From positions 1-64,000 of the forward strand of contig JAZRVH010000027.1 in the NCBI GenBank assembly GCA_045598965.1: a DNA stretch of 64,000 nt. Direction: 5' to 3'. The DNA comes from RGIG426 sp045598965 (GTDB taxonomy: Bacteria; Bacillota; Clostridia; Oscillospirales; Acutalibacteraceae). Made by a program: the position numbers and the translations under genes. Positions 17,056 through 24,924 of the stretch are shown one piece after another. A model generated the notes under the pieces. It was not told where the DNA came from and searched no databases. It worked only from the letters and a program-made list of their open reading frames with translations. Positions within the stretch are counted from its first letter, which is position 1; each line of letters starts with the position of its first letter.

Positions 17056-17352
17056 TTATTCAATGGTCAAAATATTCGAGAAGCCGGTGATGTCGAACAC
17101 ATCCATAATGTCGGCACAGACGTTTTTGATTACCATTTTGCCACGGGAATTCATCTCTTTTTGAGCCGAAAGGATGACACGCAGACCGGCGGAGGAGATG
17201 TATTCCAAGTCGTTAAAATCGAGAATGAGGTTGGTGATGCCATCCAGTTTTCCGCCCAATTCCGCTTCCAGCGAAGGGGCTGTGTTGGTGTCTAAACGTC
17301 CGGCGAGAGCGAGAGTTAAGTTCGAATCGTTTTGGGTTTTGTTAATTTGCAT
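17056..17352 (-). CDS. Stand-alone STAS anti-sigma-factor antagonist
   Basis: A 98-residue single STAS domain of the SpoIIAA/RsbV type. The signature LEYISSAGLRVIL contains the serine pair at which such antagonists are phosphorylated by a partner kinase and dephosphorylated by a PP2C/SpoIIE phosphatase. ATG 17352 lies ten bases after AAAGGAGC. It ends the operon that also encodes the phosphatase/kinase-domain sensor and a second STAS domain, so this is presumably one of two competing switch proteins. Confidence 0.9.
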   Translation of the reverse strand: MQINKTQNDSNLTLALAGRLDTNTAPSLEAELGGKLDGITNLILDFNDLEYISSAGLRVILSAQKEMNSRGKMVIKNVCADIMDVFDITGFSNILTIE

Positions 17353-17366
17353 AATGATTGCTCCTT

Positions 17367-18548
17367 TCAAAATACGAGAGTGTCGACACGGTCGAGCAGC
17401 TCTAAAATGTGTGCTTTATAGACTTCAATCTCTTTTTTGCCCTGCTTGTCGTTTAATCCGTTTCGACGAATAAGACGACGCATCAAGCGTGTATAACCGA
17501 CGAGCATTGCTTTATCGGCAACGGCGTTGAGTCGCTCTTTGTCATCGGTTTCAAAGTAGAGAGACAAGGTTTTGTTCCAAATACGCAAGGAGGTTTCACG
17601 GGGAAGTCCGAGGAAGTTTTTCACGACCGAGTGATCCACTTCGGAGAAACCGACATACGCATTAAACACACTGGCAAGCTCAAAAACGGGATGTCCTTGG
17701 CAGAGCGTGTCCATATCAATGAGCAGCACCTCGCCGTTTTGCATCATCACATTTTTTAGGTGATAATCGCCGTGGAGCATGTGGTGGTCAATTGGAACAT
17801 CCTCCATCAAATCCACCAGTTTTTCGCCTTTGCCCTCCGGCAGATACGGAACGAGGAAGTTTGCCCAGTTGATAGCAACGTTACGCATATCCGGCATATC
17901 CTCGGGGCGAACGGTTGTGCTGTGGATTTTTTTCATGAGGTCCACATACAGCCCGACGTATTTGTCCTCATTTTCCGGCTCGTTTTTCAAAAGTTTCGTA
18001 AACGGCTCGGCGTTGAGCAGTTCAAAAACGGAGCCGTACCCCTCACCGACTTTAACGACGTCGTAGGGGATGGCAGTGGGGATGCCGAGCACAAAGGCAC
18101 GGCGGGCAAGCTCACGCTCACGGTGAATATCCGGTAACGCATCCGCATTCATATACACCTTTACAATCGTATCTCGGTCAATGCGGTATACCTTGCCGTT
18201 GGCACCTTGACCGATAACCTCGCACCCTTCCACCGACAACTTGCGGTAAGCCTTGGAAACGGGAATCATTTCGGAAAAACCGGTCATTTCAAAAATTTCA
18301 TACACCTCGCTGGAGGCGTTGATAACCGTCAAAGAGGGTTCGTTTTTTCGCAGGCGTAAGATGACACGCAATCCGGCACTGGAAATGTACTCCAAATCCT
18401 CAACGTCCAGCGTCACAGATTCATACTTGCTTTGTTCACGGATGGTATCAATGTCGTTTTCCACCTGCGGAGCATTGGTGGAGTCGATACGCCCGTCTAC
18501 CATTAAGACTAAGGTGTGGTCATCCATTTTTGATTGAATAAGGTTCAT
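17367..18548 (-). CDS. STAS domain fused to APH-like kinase (TIGR02172-like)
   Basis: A 393-residue fusion. Residues 1-105 are a STAS domain whose LEYISSAGLRVIL matches the stand-alone STAS gene next door. Residues about 125-390 are an aminoglycoside-phosphotransferase/protein-kinase-like domain with a Gly-rich GQGANGKVY loop, catalytic HGDYHLKN and a metal-binding DMD. The kinase part resembles the TIGR02172 family described from Fibrobacter paralogues (recalled, not searched). Start ATG 18548 follows GGAAAGGAAG and overlaps the HD gene stop by four bases. The fusion may tie a small-molecule or protein phosphorylation step to the partner switch; its substrate is unknown. Confidence 0.82.
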   Translation of the reverse strand: MNLIQSKMDDHTLVLMVDGRIDSTNAPQVENDIDTIREQSKYESVTLDVEDLEYISSAGLRVILRLRKNEPSLTVINASSEVYEIFEMTGFSEMIPVSKAYRKLSVEGCEVIGQGANGKVYRIDRDTIVKVYMNADALPDIHRERELARRAFVLGIPTAIPYDVVKVGEGYGSVFELLNAEPFTKLLKNEPENEDKYVGLYVDLMKKIHSTTVRPEDMPDMRNVAINWANFLVPYLPEGKGEKLVDLMEDVPIDHHMLHGDYHLKNVMMQNGEVLLIDMDTLCQGHPVFELASVFNAYVGFSEVDHSVVKNFLGLPRETSLRIWNKTLSLYFETDDKERLNAVADKAMLVGYTRLMRRLIRRNGLNDKQGKKEIEVYKAHILELLDRVDTLVF

Positions 18549-19120
18549 TGAATTTCTTCCTTTCCAAAGGTTTTTTCTATAAGGTCCACATATTCCGCAT
18601 AGGCGGCGGTATCCCCCAAATCGTCCTTGACGTACTCGGCGATGGTGCGGTAATACCAAGCGTGCATAGCGGGATCCTTTTGGTTAAGGGTTTGCCACAT
18701 GGCGTCTCCGTCATGCAAATAGGAGCGGTAGAATGACCGCATATTGGACAACTTGTCGGCAAGCCATAGAATGCGTACATCACGGTCGGGAGTGAGCATT
18801 AGCATGAGAAGCGATTCGTCCTTACGCTCTTTCCACGTTTCGGCGGCGGGGCGAGTGGACATCTTATCCTCGGTTTCGCTTTGTACAAGTGCCGCCACAC
18901 GTGCCCCGAAACGTCGTTTGATTTCACGGGGGTCCACGTTACAATCCTCAACTGTATCGTGCAAAACGCCTGCTGCCATCGTCTCTAAATCGGGGGTGAT
19001 GGTAGCGATAATGGCGGCGACCTCTAACGGGTGGAGGATATACGGCGTCTTTGCCATTTTTCGCATTTGCCCTTTATGGGCGTCAGTGCCAAAAAGAATG
19101 GCTTCTTCTAAAACGTTCAT
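18545..19120 (-). CDS. HD-domain protein resembling small (p)ppGpp hydrolases
   Basis: A 191-residue HD-family phosphohydrolase. The motif order matches the hydrolase half of RelA/SpoT and the stand-alone Mesh1/SAH enzymes: an early His, ILHPLEVA, the metal pair in LHDTVED, and a later ADKLSNM. No synthetase domain is present. Activity on (p)ppGpp is therefore plausible but not shown. It is co-transcribed between the SpoIIE sensor and the STAS-kinase (one base after the former, overlapping the latter), which suggests alarmone signalling is coupled to the partner switch. Confidence 0.82.
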   Translation of the reverse strand: MNVLEEAILFGTDAHKGQMRKMAKTPYILHPLEVAAIIATITPDLETMAAGVLHDTVEDCNVDPREIKRRFGARVAALVQSETEDKMSTRPAAETWKERKDESLLMLMLTPDRDVRILWLADKLSNMRSFYRSYLHDGDAMWQTLNQKDPAMHAWYYRTIAEYVKDDLGDTAAYAEYVDLIEKTFGKEEIQ

Positions 19121-19121
19121 A

Positions 19122-21938
19122 TCAGCCCTCCAGGTTTTTGATGATAGTCATGATGTTTTTGCCGCCCTCATACTTGTATTTCAGTTCGTCCATGGTGTTT
19201 TTCACCATATAGATACCAAGTCCGCCGATTTGGCGTTCGTCTGCGGTCAGCGAAACATCCGGGTCTTCTTTTTGCAACGGGTTGTAGGGAATGCCCTCGT
19301 CCTCAAAGCGGATACAGACGGCGTGAGGTGCCAGTTTTTCAACCACTTTCACCGTGACGGGGCCCTTGCGGTCGGGATATCCGTGGCGGACGATATTGCT
19401 GAACAGCTCATCAATCGCCACGTTGATTTGGATGACGGTTTTCATGGGACAGTTGATTTTCTCCAGTTCTGTTTCCACGAAAGCGGTCACATCGTTGATG
19501 TGGGCCAGCTCCGCCTCTTCAAAATGGATAGAGGGGGCTCCGGCAAAGCGGAACGCCACCATGGTGATATCGTCAAATTGGGGAGCGTCGCCCACAAAGG
19601 CATCCACGTCTGCTTTCACGTAGTCGCAAAGCGATTGCATATCGCTGAAGTCGCAGGTGTTGAGAGCATTTTGCAGGCGAGTTTCGCCGTACAATTCGTT
19701 TTGAGCGTTGGTGGCTTCGGTAACGCCGTCGGTATACAGGAACACCGTGTCGCCCGGATCTAAGTGGAACTCTTGCGTTTTATAGTTTGTATCCTCCATG
19801 CCTGCTAAAATGAAGCCGGCACGGGAACGCAAAAATTCAAATCGTCCGTCATCGTGGCGGATGAGAGGCGGGTTGTGACCGGCGTTGGCGAACCGCAAAA
19901 GTCCCTCTTCCAAGTCCACGCTGCCCTGCCAGGCGGTGACAAACATACCGGCGTCGTTGCCCTCACACAAGGCGTTGTTGCCACGGGTAAAGACATCACA
20001 AAGCGGCAACTCGGCTTCGGTAAGGGTTTTCAACTCGGTTTTTGCCCGCATCATAAACATAGCGGCGGGGATTCCTTTGCCGGACACATCTGCCACCAAG
20101 AAGTGGAGCGTGTTTTGGTTGGTCATATAAAAATCATAAAAGTCGCCGCCGACTTCACGGGCGGGATCCATCAGTGCATAAATCTCGAAATCCTTACGTT
20201 TCGGGAAAGCGGGGAACACGTTGGGAAGTGCCGATGCCTGAATGCTTTTGGCGAATTCCAATTCTTTGTCGATACGGGCGGACGCCTCGTTGATATAGCG
20301 TTTAAGGGTGTCCACCGTCGAGTTAATATCGTCTGACAGCGAGGCGAATTCTTCGTTGGAGCGAACGTTGACCATTTCGTTCAAATCGCCGTTGGCAATG
20401 CGGGCGAGAGAATTGTTTATGGTTTTAATTTGGTTGACGACAACCTGCTTGATGAGCAGGTAGATAAGGGCAAACAACGCCGCAAACACGAGAATTTCCA
20501 TATAGGTGTTTACGAAAACGGCGATGTTACGCATTTTGTATGCCTCATCCTTGGGCAAAACGGACAACACGTAATATCCCTCAGTGGTTTTGTAGCGGGC
20601 AAAACAGGGGGCATTGGCGATGGTTAATTCAAAAGTGGTGTTGGGTTTGCCGAGCCGGATGTTTTGGATATCCTTCTCCGCTGTTTTGGCAGAAAGGTTT
20701 GCCGGAGTGCTGACAACGGTATGTTTTTCATCCAAAATGAGAATGTAGCCGGTTTCGCCGACGTGACGGTTTTTAGTGATGCCCAACACGTTTTCATCAA
20801 TGTCCTGTTGGAATCGAGAGGCATCGTATCCCACTTGGATAAAGCCGTCATCCGTTTTAATGCCGGCGTATTTACGCATAAGCTTTTGGTCACTGGTAAT
20901 GGGTCGGTACTCTTGCACAAATTCTTTTACGCCGTTTGTGTCATCAAGCAATGTGAGGAATTCCGACGATTGTGCACCGGATGCCATATCAAAGCCGATA
21001 TAGGCTTCAGCGGAACTGTCGACGATGATGCCGTTTTTATCCACGATACTGATATCCGCCACGTCGTATTTTTCTACCAAAGCGTCCAGCGATTTTCCGT
21101 CAATCTCCGAGAAGATTTTTCGGGTCAAGGTCAGCAGATTTTCGTTGGAGGCGTCGTCGATGTCTGCGGTTACGTCGCTCAGGGCGATAGAAAGCAGATT
21201 CTCCACCTGGGCATTTGCGATTTTATCCTGTAATTCAAAAATAAAGAGAGAGGTGGCGATAAAGGCGATTACCACGGTGGTAAGCATCCGTTTTTGGATG
21301 GTTTGGGAAATGCGTATGCCGGATTTTTTCTTGATAAGCGGTTCGCCGGAGAGAAGCGACAAGACGATGGCCGCCAACATCACGGCGATGCTGTTTGCCA
21401 CAATCAACGGGCCGGTGCAAACCTTAACCACTTCCATGGCTTTTTCGGGGGTGTTCATATTGGTGAGGAATACCATGGTCAAGTGGAATACTTCCATAAC
21501 GATGCCGGTGCAAAGGGAAATAAACCAGCCCGGCTTTTTGTTTTCAAACATATATTTCCGCAAAGCGGCTGCATAGAAACCGGCGAGAATGGTGGAAACA
21601 CTGCACGCCACACGGGTGAACGAGCCGACACCCCATGCCACGGCAATCCAGCGTTCCACACCGCCGATGATACCGGCGATAATGCCGGCGGGGGCACCGA
21701 ACATTAAGCCGCCGATGAGCACCGCTCCGTCACGGCAGTTGGCAACGGCTCCGTTAAGCGGGATACCCCACTCTGTTCCGATAATGGCAAATCCGCCGAA
21801 CACCAAGCCGAAAATAATTTGTTTTACGACATAATTTATGCGATTGAAGGCGGTTCGCTTGTCCAGAATAAAGAGGAGGATAGCGGCGAAAACCGGCAAC
21901 AGTGTCGCAACGCCCAGTTTGATATACGCTTCTTGCAT
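19122..21938 (-). CDS. LytS-5TM / Cache / HAMP / SpoIIE phosphatase / HATPase sensor
   Basis: A 938-residue membrane sensor. Residues 1-200 are a LytS-type 5-7 transmembrane unit (GLMFGAPAGIIAGIIGG). A membrane pass is at about 215-240, an extracytoplasmic Cache-like sensor at about 245-470, another pass at about 475-500 and HAMP at about 500-555. The PP2C/SpoIIE phosphatase domain (about 580-785) has metal-binding REVGGDFYD and DVSGKGIPAAMFM. A GHKL/HATPase anti-sigma kinase-like domain (about 805-938) has FEDEGIPYNP and GGLGIYMVKN. Phosphatase and kinase modules on one chain would set the phosphorylation of the STAS proteins encoded downstream. ATG follows AAAGGAG. No sigma factor is encoded in the cassette. 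Confidence 0.9.
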   Translation of the reverse strand: MQEAYIKLGVATLLPVFAAILLFILDKRTAFNRINYVVKQIIFGLVFGGFAIIGTEWGIPLNGAVANCRDGAVLIGGLMFGAPAGIIAGIIGGVERWIAVAWGVGSFTRVACSVSTILAGFYAAALRKYMFENKKPGWFISLCTGIVMEVFHLTMVFLTNMNTPEKAMEVVKVCTGPLIVANSIAVMLAAIVLSLLSGEPLIKKKSGIRISQTIQKRMLTTVVIAFIATSLFIFELQDKIANAQVENLLSIALSDVTADIDDASNENLLTLTRKIFSEIDGKSLDALVEKYDVADISIVDKNGIIVDSSAEAYIGFDMASGAQSSEFLTLLDDTNGVKEFVQEYRPITSDQKLMRKYAGIKTDDGFIQVGYDASRFQQDIDENVLGITKNRHVGETGYILILDEKHTVVSTPANLSAKTAEKDIQNIRLGKPNTTFELTIANAPCFARYKTTEGYYVLSVLPKDEAYKMRNIAVFVNTYMEILVFAALFALIYLLIKQVVVNQIKTINNSLARIANGDLNEMVNVRSNEEFASLSDDINSTVDTLKRYINEASARIDKELEFAKSIQASALPNVFPAFPKRKDFEIYALMDPAREVGGDFYDFYMTNQNTLHFLVADVSGKGIPAAMFMMRAKTELKTLTEAELPLCDVFTRGNNALCEGNDAGMFVTAWQGSVDLEEGLLRFANAGHNPPLIRHDDGRFEFLRSRAGFILAGMEDTNYKTQEFHLDPGDTVFLYTDGVTEATNAQNELYGETRLQNALNTCDFSDMQSLCDYVKADVDAFVGDAPQFDDITMVAFRFAGAPSIHFEEAELAHINDVTAFVETELEKINCPMKTVIQINVAIDELFSNIVRHGYPDRKGPVTVKVVEKLAPHAVCIRFEDEGIPYNPLQKEDPDVSLTADERQIGGLGIYMVKNTMDELKYKYEGGKNIMTIIKNLEG

Positions 21939-21956
21939 AGTGGTTGGCTCCTTTCA

Positions 21957-22514
21957 TTAAAGCACAGAATCGAGAGAGTGGATGGCGGCATTCACCAGGG
22001 CGTCCGGGTCGTTCCCGACCACATCAAGCCCTTCGGCGACAACGGCTTTTGCCTGTTTCACGCCAAAGCATTGGGTGGTGAGATCACGGACGTAGTGAAA
22101 TCCGTATTCGGGGAGAAACGGGCCGCCGGCAGTTGAGACATAATATAGCGTTTGTGCCCGGCAGAGTCCAAGCGGCAACCCGTTTTCGGTGTATGCGGAG
22201 GTGAGACCGATGATGTAGATATGTTCAAAATACAGTTTAAGCAGTGAGGGGAAAGAGAGGTCCCAAAACGGGGCGGCGATCACAACGGTATCGGCGGCGG
22301 CAAACTGCTTGGCGAGATCGAAATAGGGGTCGGAAAAATCGCCCGCCTGCGAAAGGGCGGTGCGTTTTTCGAGGGTTTCGTTGTCCAGCGGTTGCAAATG
22401 CAGTTCGGGCAGGTTTACCGTGGTGACTTCATCCCCCAGTTTTTCAAGCAGAGCGAGGGAGAGCCGTCTCGTGCGGGAGTTTTCTCGCACACAGCAATTT
22501 ATGAACAGGGTCAA
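21957..22514 (-). CDS. Flavodoxin-fold NAD(P)H-dependent oxidoreductase
   Basis: A 185-residue flavoprotein of the NAD(P)H quinone oxidoreductase/azoreductase class. The N-terminal beta strand and loop ARENSRTRRL-like segment (residues 8-17) bind FMN phosphate. IAAPFWDLSFPSLLK and STAGGPF are the other conserved flavodoxin-like loops. Start is TTG 22514, eight bases after AAGGAGGG. It is the first gene after the promoter and lies 18 bases upstream of the SpoIIE sensor, so it leads the partner-switching operon; a redox role in that system is only inference. Confidence 0.8.
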   Translation of the reverse strand: MTLFINCCVRENSRTRRLSLALLEKLGDEVTTVNLPELHLQPLDNETLEKRTALSQAGDFSDPYFDLAKQFAAADTVVIAAPFWDLSFPSLLKLYFEHIYIIGLTSAYTENGLPLGLCRAQTLYYVSTAGGPFLPEYGFHYVRDLTTQCFGVKQAKAVVAEGLDVVGNDPDALVNAAIHSLDSVL

Positions 22515-22549
22515 GGGGTGCCCTCCTTATAAAGATTTAATATTTCCTT

Positions 22550-22578
22550 ATTATAACACATTTTTTTTGCGTTTACAA
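22550..22578 (-). promoter_or_regulatory. Promoter of the partner-switching operon
   Basis: Minus strand TTGTAA (22573-22578), 17-bp spacer, TATAAT (22550-22555). It overlaps the edge of the upstream gene's terminator region. Confidence 0.75.
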
Positions 22579-22580
22579 GA

Positions 22581-22609
22581 AAAAAGAGTGCCGTTGGCAC
22601 TCTTTTTTT
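22581..22609 (-). terminator. Terminator of the MutS/GreA-like fusion gene
   Basis: AAAAAGAGTGCC/GGCACTCTTTTTTT stem with a 3-base loop and T-runs in both orientations. Confidence 0.9.
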
Positions 22610-22620
22610 ACAAGAACGTA

Positions 22621-24249
22621 TTATGCGACGCCACGTTTTGCGTGAGAGCGACCGGCGAGCTTTTCCAATTTACGCATAGCACGGGTTTTTACGTGTTTCG
22701 CCGATTTGGGAAGCTTGCTCTTAATGCGTTTGGCGGCGGCGTGTTTGGCTTTGCCCGGTTTTTTCGGGCCGAAGAACAACTCGGTTAGCGAGGTGGAGAA
22801 CGGCACAATGGCGGAGGAAGAGGGAACAGCGGTCGCCGGCACGCCTTGTGCGACGTCGTTCGTCATGGATTGTAAGAAGGCATCGGCCTCGGAGGCGGAA
22901 AAGGGGATTTCGTCCGCAAAAGCGGCATCGGCATTCGCCACATTGACCGGCATTTGATCGGAGACAGCGACCGGATCAATGAATTCCAAGGGTTGCTCGT
23001 CCGCAAAAGCGGGAGCTTCCTCAAAGCTAATGGGCTGCTCGTCCGCAAAAGCGGGAGCTTCCTCAAAGCTAATGGGCTGCTCGTCCGCAAAAGCGGGAGC
23101 TTCCTCAAAGCTGATGGGTTGCTCATCCGCAAAAGCGGGAGCTTCCTCAAAGCTAATGGGTTGCTCGTCCGCAAAAGCGGGAGCTTCCTCAAAGCTGATG
23201 GGTTGCTCATCCGCAAAAGCGGGAGCTTCCTCAAAGCTGATGGGTTGCTCGTCCGCAAAAGCGGGAGCTTCCTCAAAGCTAATGGGCTGCTCATCCGCAA
23301 AGTCTTGTTCGGCGGTTTGCTCAGCGGCTTGCTCAGCGGCGATGCGGTCACGTTCCGCTTGCTCGGCGGCAAGCTCCTCCGGCGTATTTTCCTTAAACAC
23401 CATGACGGGCCCGTCGTCGTTCATCAACGCAGAGGAGACGTGGGCATTTTGGGTTTTCAAGTGAACGGTCGGGGCGTTGGGTTCGTCCAATCCGGGTTCG
23501 GGATTCAGGAAATCCGGGGTGTCATTTTCTTCAGCCTCGGCAAAGGCGGCGATATCCGCCAAGTGTTTGCGGGCTTCGTCCTCTTCGGCCGCTTCCTCGG
23601 CGGCGGCAGCTTTGGACAGTTTTTCACGTTTAATCTTTTTCAACTTGCGGTCGTCGTTGTCTAACGCAAAGAGAATGCGGTAGGTGGCAGTGTCGTTTAA
23701 GCCACGCACAATCGTCAAATCCTCGCCGACACGGTGACCGAGCAGAGAATTGCCCACCACCGACTCAACACTCAGGTTACCGCTTTTTTCACGGCGGCTG
23801 ACATCCGCTTCTGCGGCGGGAACCAATTTCCAGCAGCATTCTTTGCGAGTTTCGAGGTTTTTTACCGTGACACGGTCGTCTACGGCGAGACCACGGTCCA
23901 TGCGGTCTTCCTCGGTGGCTTTTTCAGGGTTTCTAATCGGCGTGGCAAAGATGTCGTAGAAACGCTGGTCGAATTCTTTGCTGTAAACCTTAAAGTCCTC
24001 TCGAGCCACAAGGTAGCTGATTTGATAGCGATTCATTTTATCGAGGAGGGTGGGGTAATCTCGCATCGGAACGAGAACCTCAGGATCCTTGGTTTTTTCT
24101 TTTTTGTTAGGACGGAACATGGGGGCACCGATTAAACGAAACACGATTGTCGCACAAGTGCCGAAGGATTCAAATCCCTCACGGGTTTCGATGAGGATAA
24201 TCGTTTTCGGGGTTTTATCTGCCCATTCCTTAAACCATCTGTAAGACAT
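22621..24249 (-). CDS. MutS-I-like / GreA-C-like fusion with 14-residue repeats and basic tail
   Basis: A 542-residue protein of unfamiliar architecture. Residues about 1-95 resemble the N-terminal mismatch-recognition domain I of MutS (IILIETREGFESFG, then VPMRDYP). Residues about 122-197 resemble the C-terminal FKBP-like domain of GreA/GreB (VTVKNLET, then SVESVVGNSLLGHRVGEDL). An Ala/Glu coiled coil follows, then seven exact or near-exact 14-residue repeats FADEQPISFEEAPA (about 319-417), and finally a Lys/Arg/Ala-rich tail (about 490-542). Start ATG 24249 follows GAAGGAG. A role at RNA polymerase or on nucleic acid is suggested by the domains and basic tail but is inference. No catalytic site was seen. 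Confidence 0.75.
   Translation of the reverse strand: MSYRWFKEWADKTPKTIILIETREGFESFGTCATIVFRLIGAPMFRPNKKEKTKDPEVLVPMRDYPTLLDKMNRYQISYLVAREDFKVYSKEFDQRFYDIFATPIRNPEKATEEDRMDRGLAVDDRVTVKNLETRKECCWKLVPAAEADVSRREKSGNLSVESVVGNSLLGHRVGEDLTIVRGLNDTATYRILFALDNDDRKLKKIKREKLSKAAAAEEAAEEDEARKHLADIAAFAEAEENDTPDFLNPEPGLDEPNAPTVHLKTQNAHVSSALMNDDGPVMVFKENTPEELAAEQAERDRIAAEQAAEQTAEQDFADEQPISFEEAPAFADEQPISFEEAPAFADEQPISFEEAPAFADEQPISFEEAPAFADEQPISFEEAPAFADEQPISFEEAPAFADEQPISFEEAPAFADEQPLEFIDPVAVSDQMPVNVANADAAFADEIPFSASEADAFLQSMTNDVAQGVPATAVPSSSAIVPFSTSLTELFFGPKKPGKAKHAAAKRIKSKLPKSAKHVKTRAMRKLEKLAGRSHAKRGVA
22999..23292 (-). repeat. Seven 42-bp in-frame tandem repeats
   Basis: Unit of 42 bp encoding FADEQPISFEEAPA, seven full copies plus a degenerate eighth. 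Units differ only at synonymous positions (GTC/ATC, CTA/CTG, CTG/TTG), a pattern of recent expansion likely to be length-variable between strains. Confidence 0.95.
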
Positions 24250-24356
24250 ACGCATTCTCCTTCGCAAAGGTCCGGCAAGCCGGGAAGTGATACTATGCTT
24301 GGAAAGTAGGGCTGAACTTCAAAAGGAATTCAACACAAAAGATAGTATATAGATAG

Positions 24357-24385
24357 AGTATACTATAAACCTAAACGAAATGCAA
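24357..24385 (-). promoter_or_regulatory. Promoter of the MutS/GreA-like fusion gene
   Basis: Minus strand TTGCAT (24380-24385), 17-bp spacer, TATACT (24357-24362), leaving a leader of about 100 bases. Confidence 0.7.
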
Positions 24386-24495
24386 CGACTTTTTTTGAAA
24401 AATTTTGAATTTTTTGTGAAAATTTAACAAGAATCGGGGAAAAATCGGTTTTACAAAATAATTTTCAAAAAAGAAATCAAAAGCCAAAATTATTG

Positions 24496-24524
24496 TTGAC
24501 TTTTATGGCGAAATGTTCTATTAT
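24496..24524 (+). promoter_or_regulatory. Promoter of the type IV pilus operon
   Basis: TTGACT (24496-24501), 17-bp spacer, TATTAT (24519-24524). It is the only good promoter found ahead of the 23-kb pilus operon. Confidence 0.7.
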
Positions 24525-24531
24525 ATGAATG

Positions 24532-24924
24532 GGTAAACAGCACCTCGTTTGTGCAAAATAACCAATTAAAATGTGCGATGACGAGCGTGCTTTGTATATA
24601 TCTGCCAAAAAACGACTTTTTGTGAAAAGAAAAAACCGAAAAGGACAAACGAAAAAAGAGGAAATTTAGGCAAATTTTTACGGAAAAATCCGTGAATTTT
24701 GCTTATTTGTCGTGTTCTTTGGAAAATTAGCGTTTTCAGTAGCATTGGCTAACGCCGAAAATGCATCTGTTTTTGTAAAAGTGGTTTCCCCAAAAACTTT
24801 GTTCCTCTTGCCGAAAGCGGCTGATAATAAAAACCCGGTGCGGCAAAACTCCGCACTGTATGCAAACCTTATATACCATATTATTAAGATTGTAATCCAC
24901 GAAATTCTGTGGGAGGTCGAGAGT
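24532..24924 (+). other. Long 5' leader of the pilus operon
   Basis: About 390 bases lie between the promoter and the giant pilin ATG. Visible structure includes an imperfect hairpin around ACGGA/TCCGT (about 24672-24702), TTAGC/GCTAA (about 24730-24756), GCCG/CGGC (about 24812-24823) and a perfect GTGCGG/CCGCAC hairpin (24838-24856). Neither class of c-di-GMP riboswitch was recognised. The coding frame happens to be open through part of the leader, but it has no ribosome-binding site. Confidence 0.5.

Noticed and set aside
22999..23292. Regular 42-bp repeats as a possible CRISPR array
   Set aside because: There are no unique spacers. The repeats are contiguous, in frame and encode a protein repeat.
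24712..24924. In-frame N-terminal extension of the giant pilin
   Set aside because: No ribosome-binding site; it would move the prepilin leader to residue 93. The ATG at 24925 has GGGAGG and gives a normal 22-residue leader.
24532..24924. c-di-GMP riboswitch in the pilus operon leader
   Set aside because: Neither the class I core nor the class II pseudoknot sequence could be found by eye; only simple hairpins are visible.
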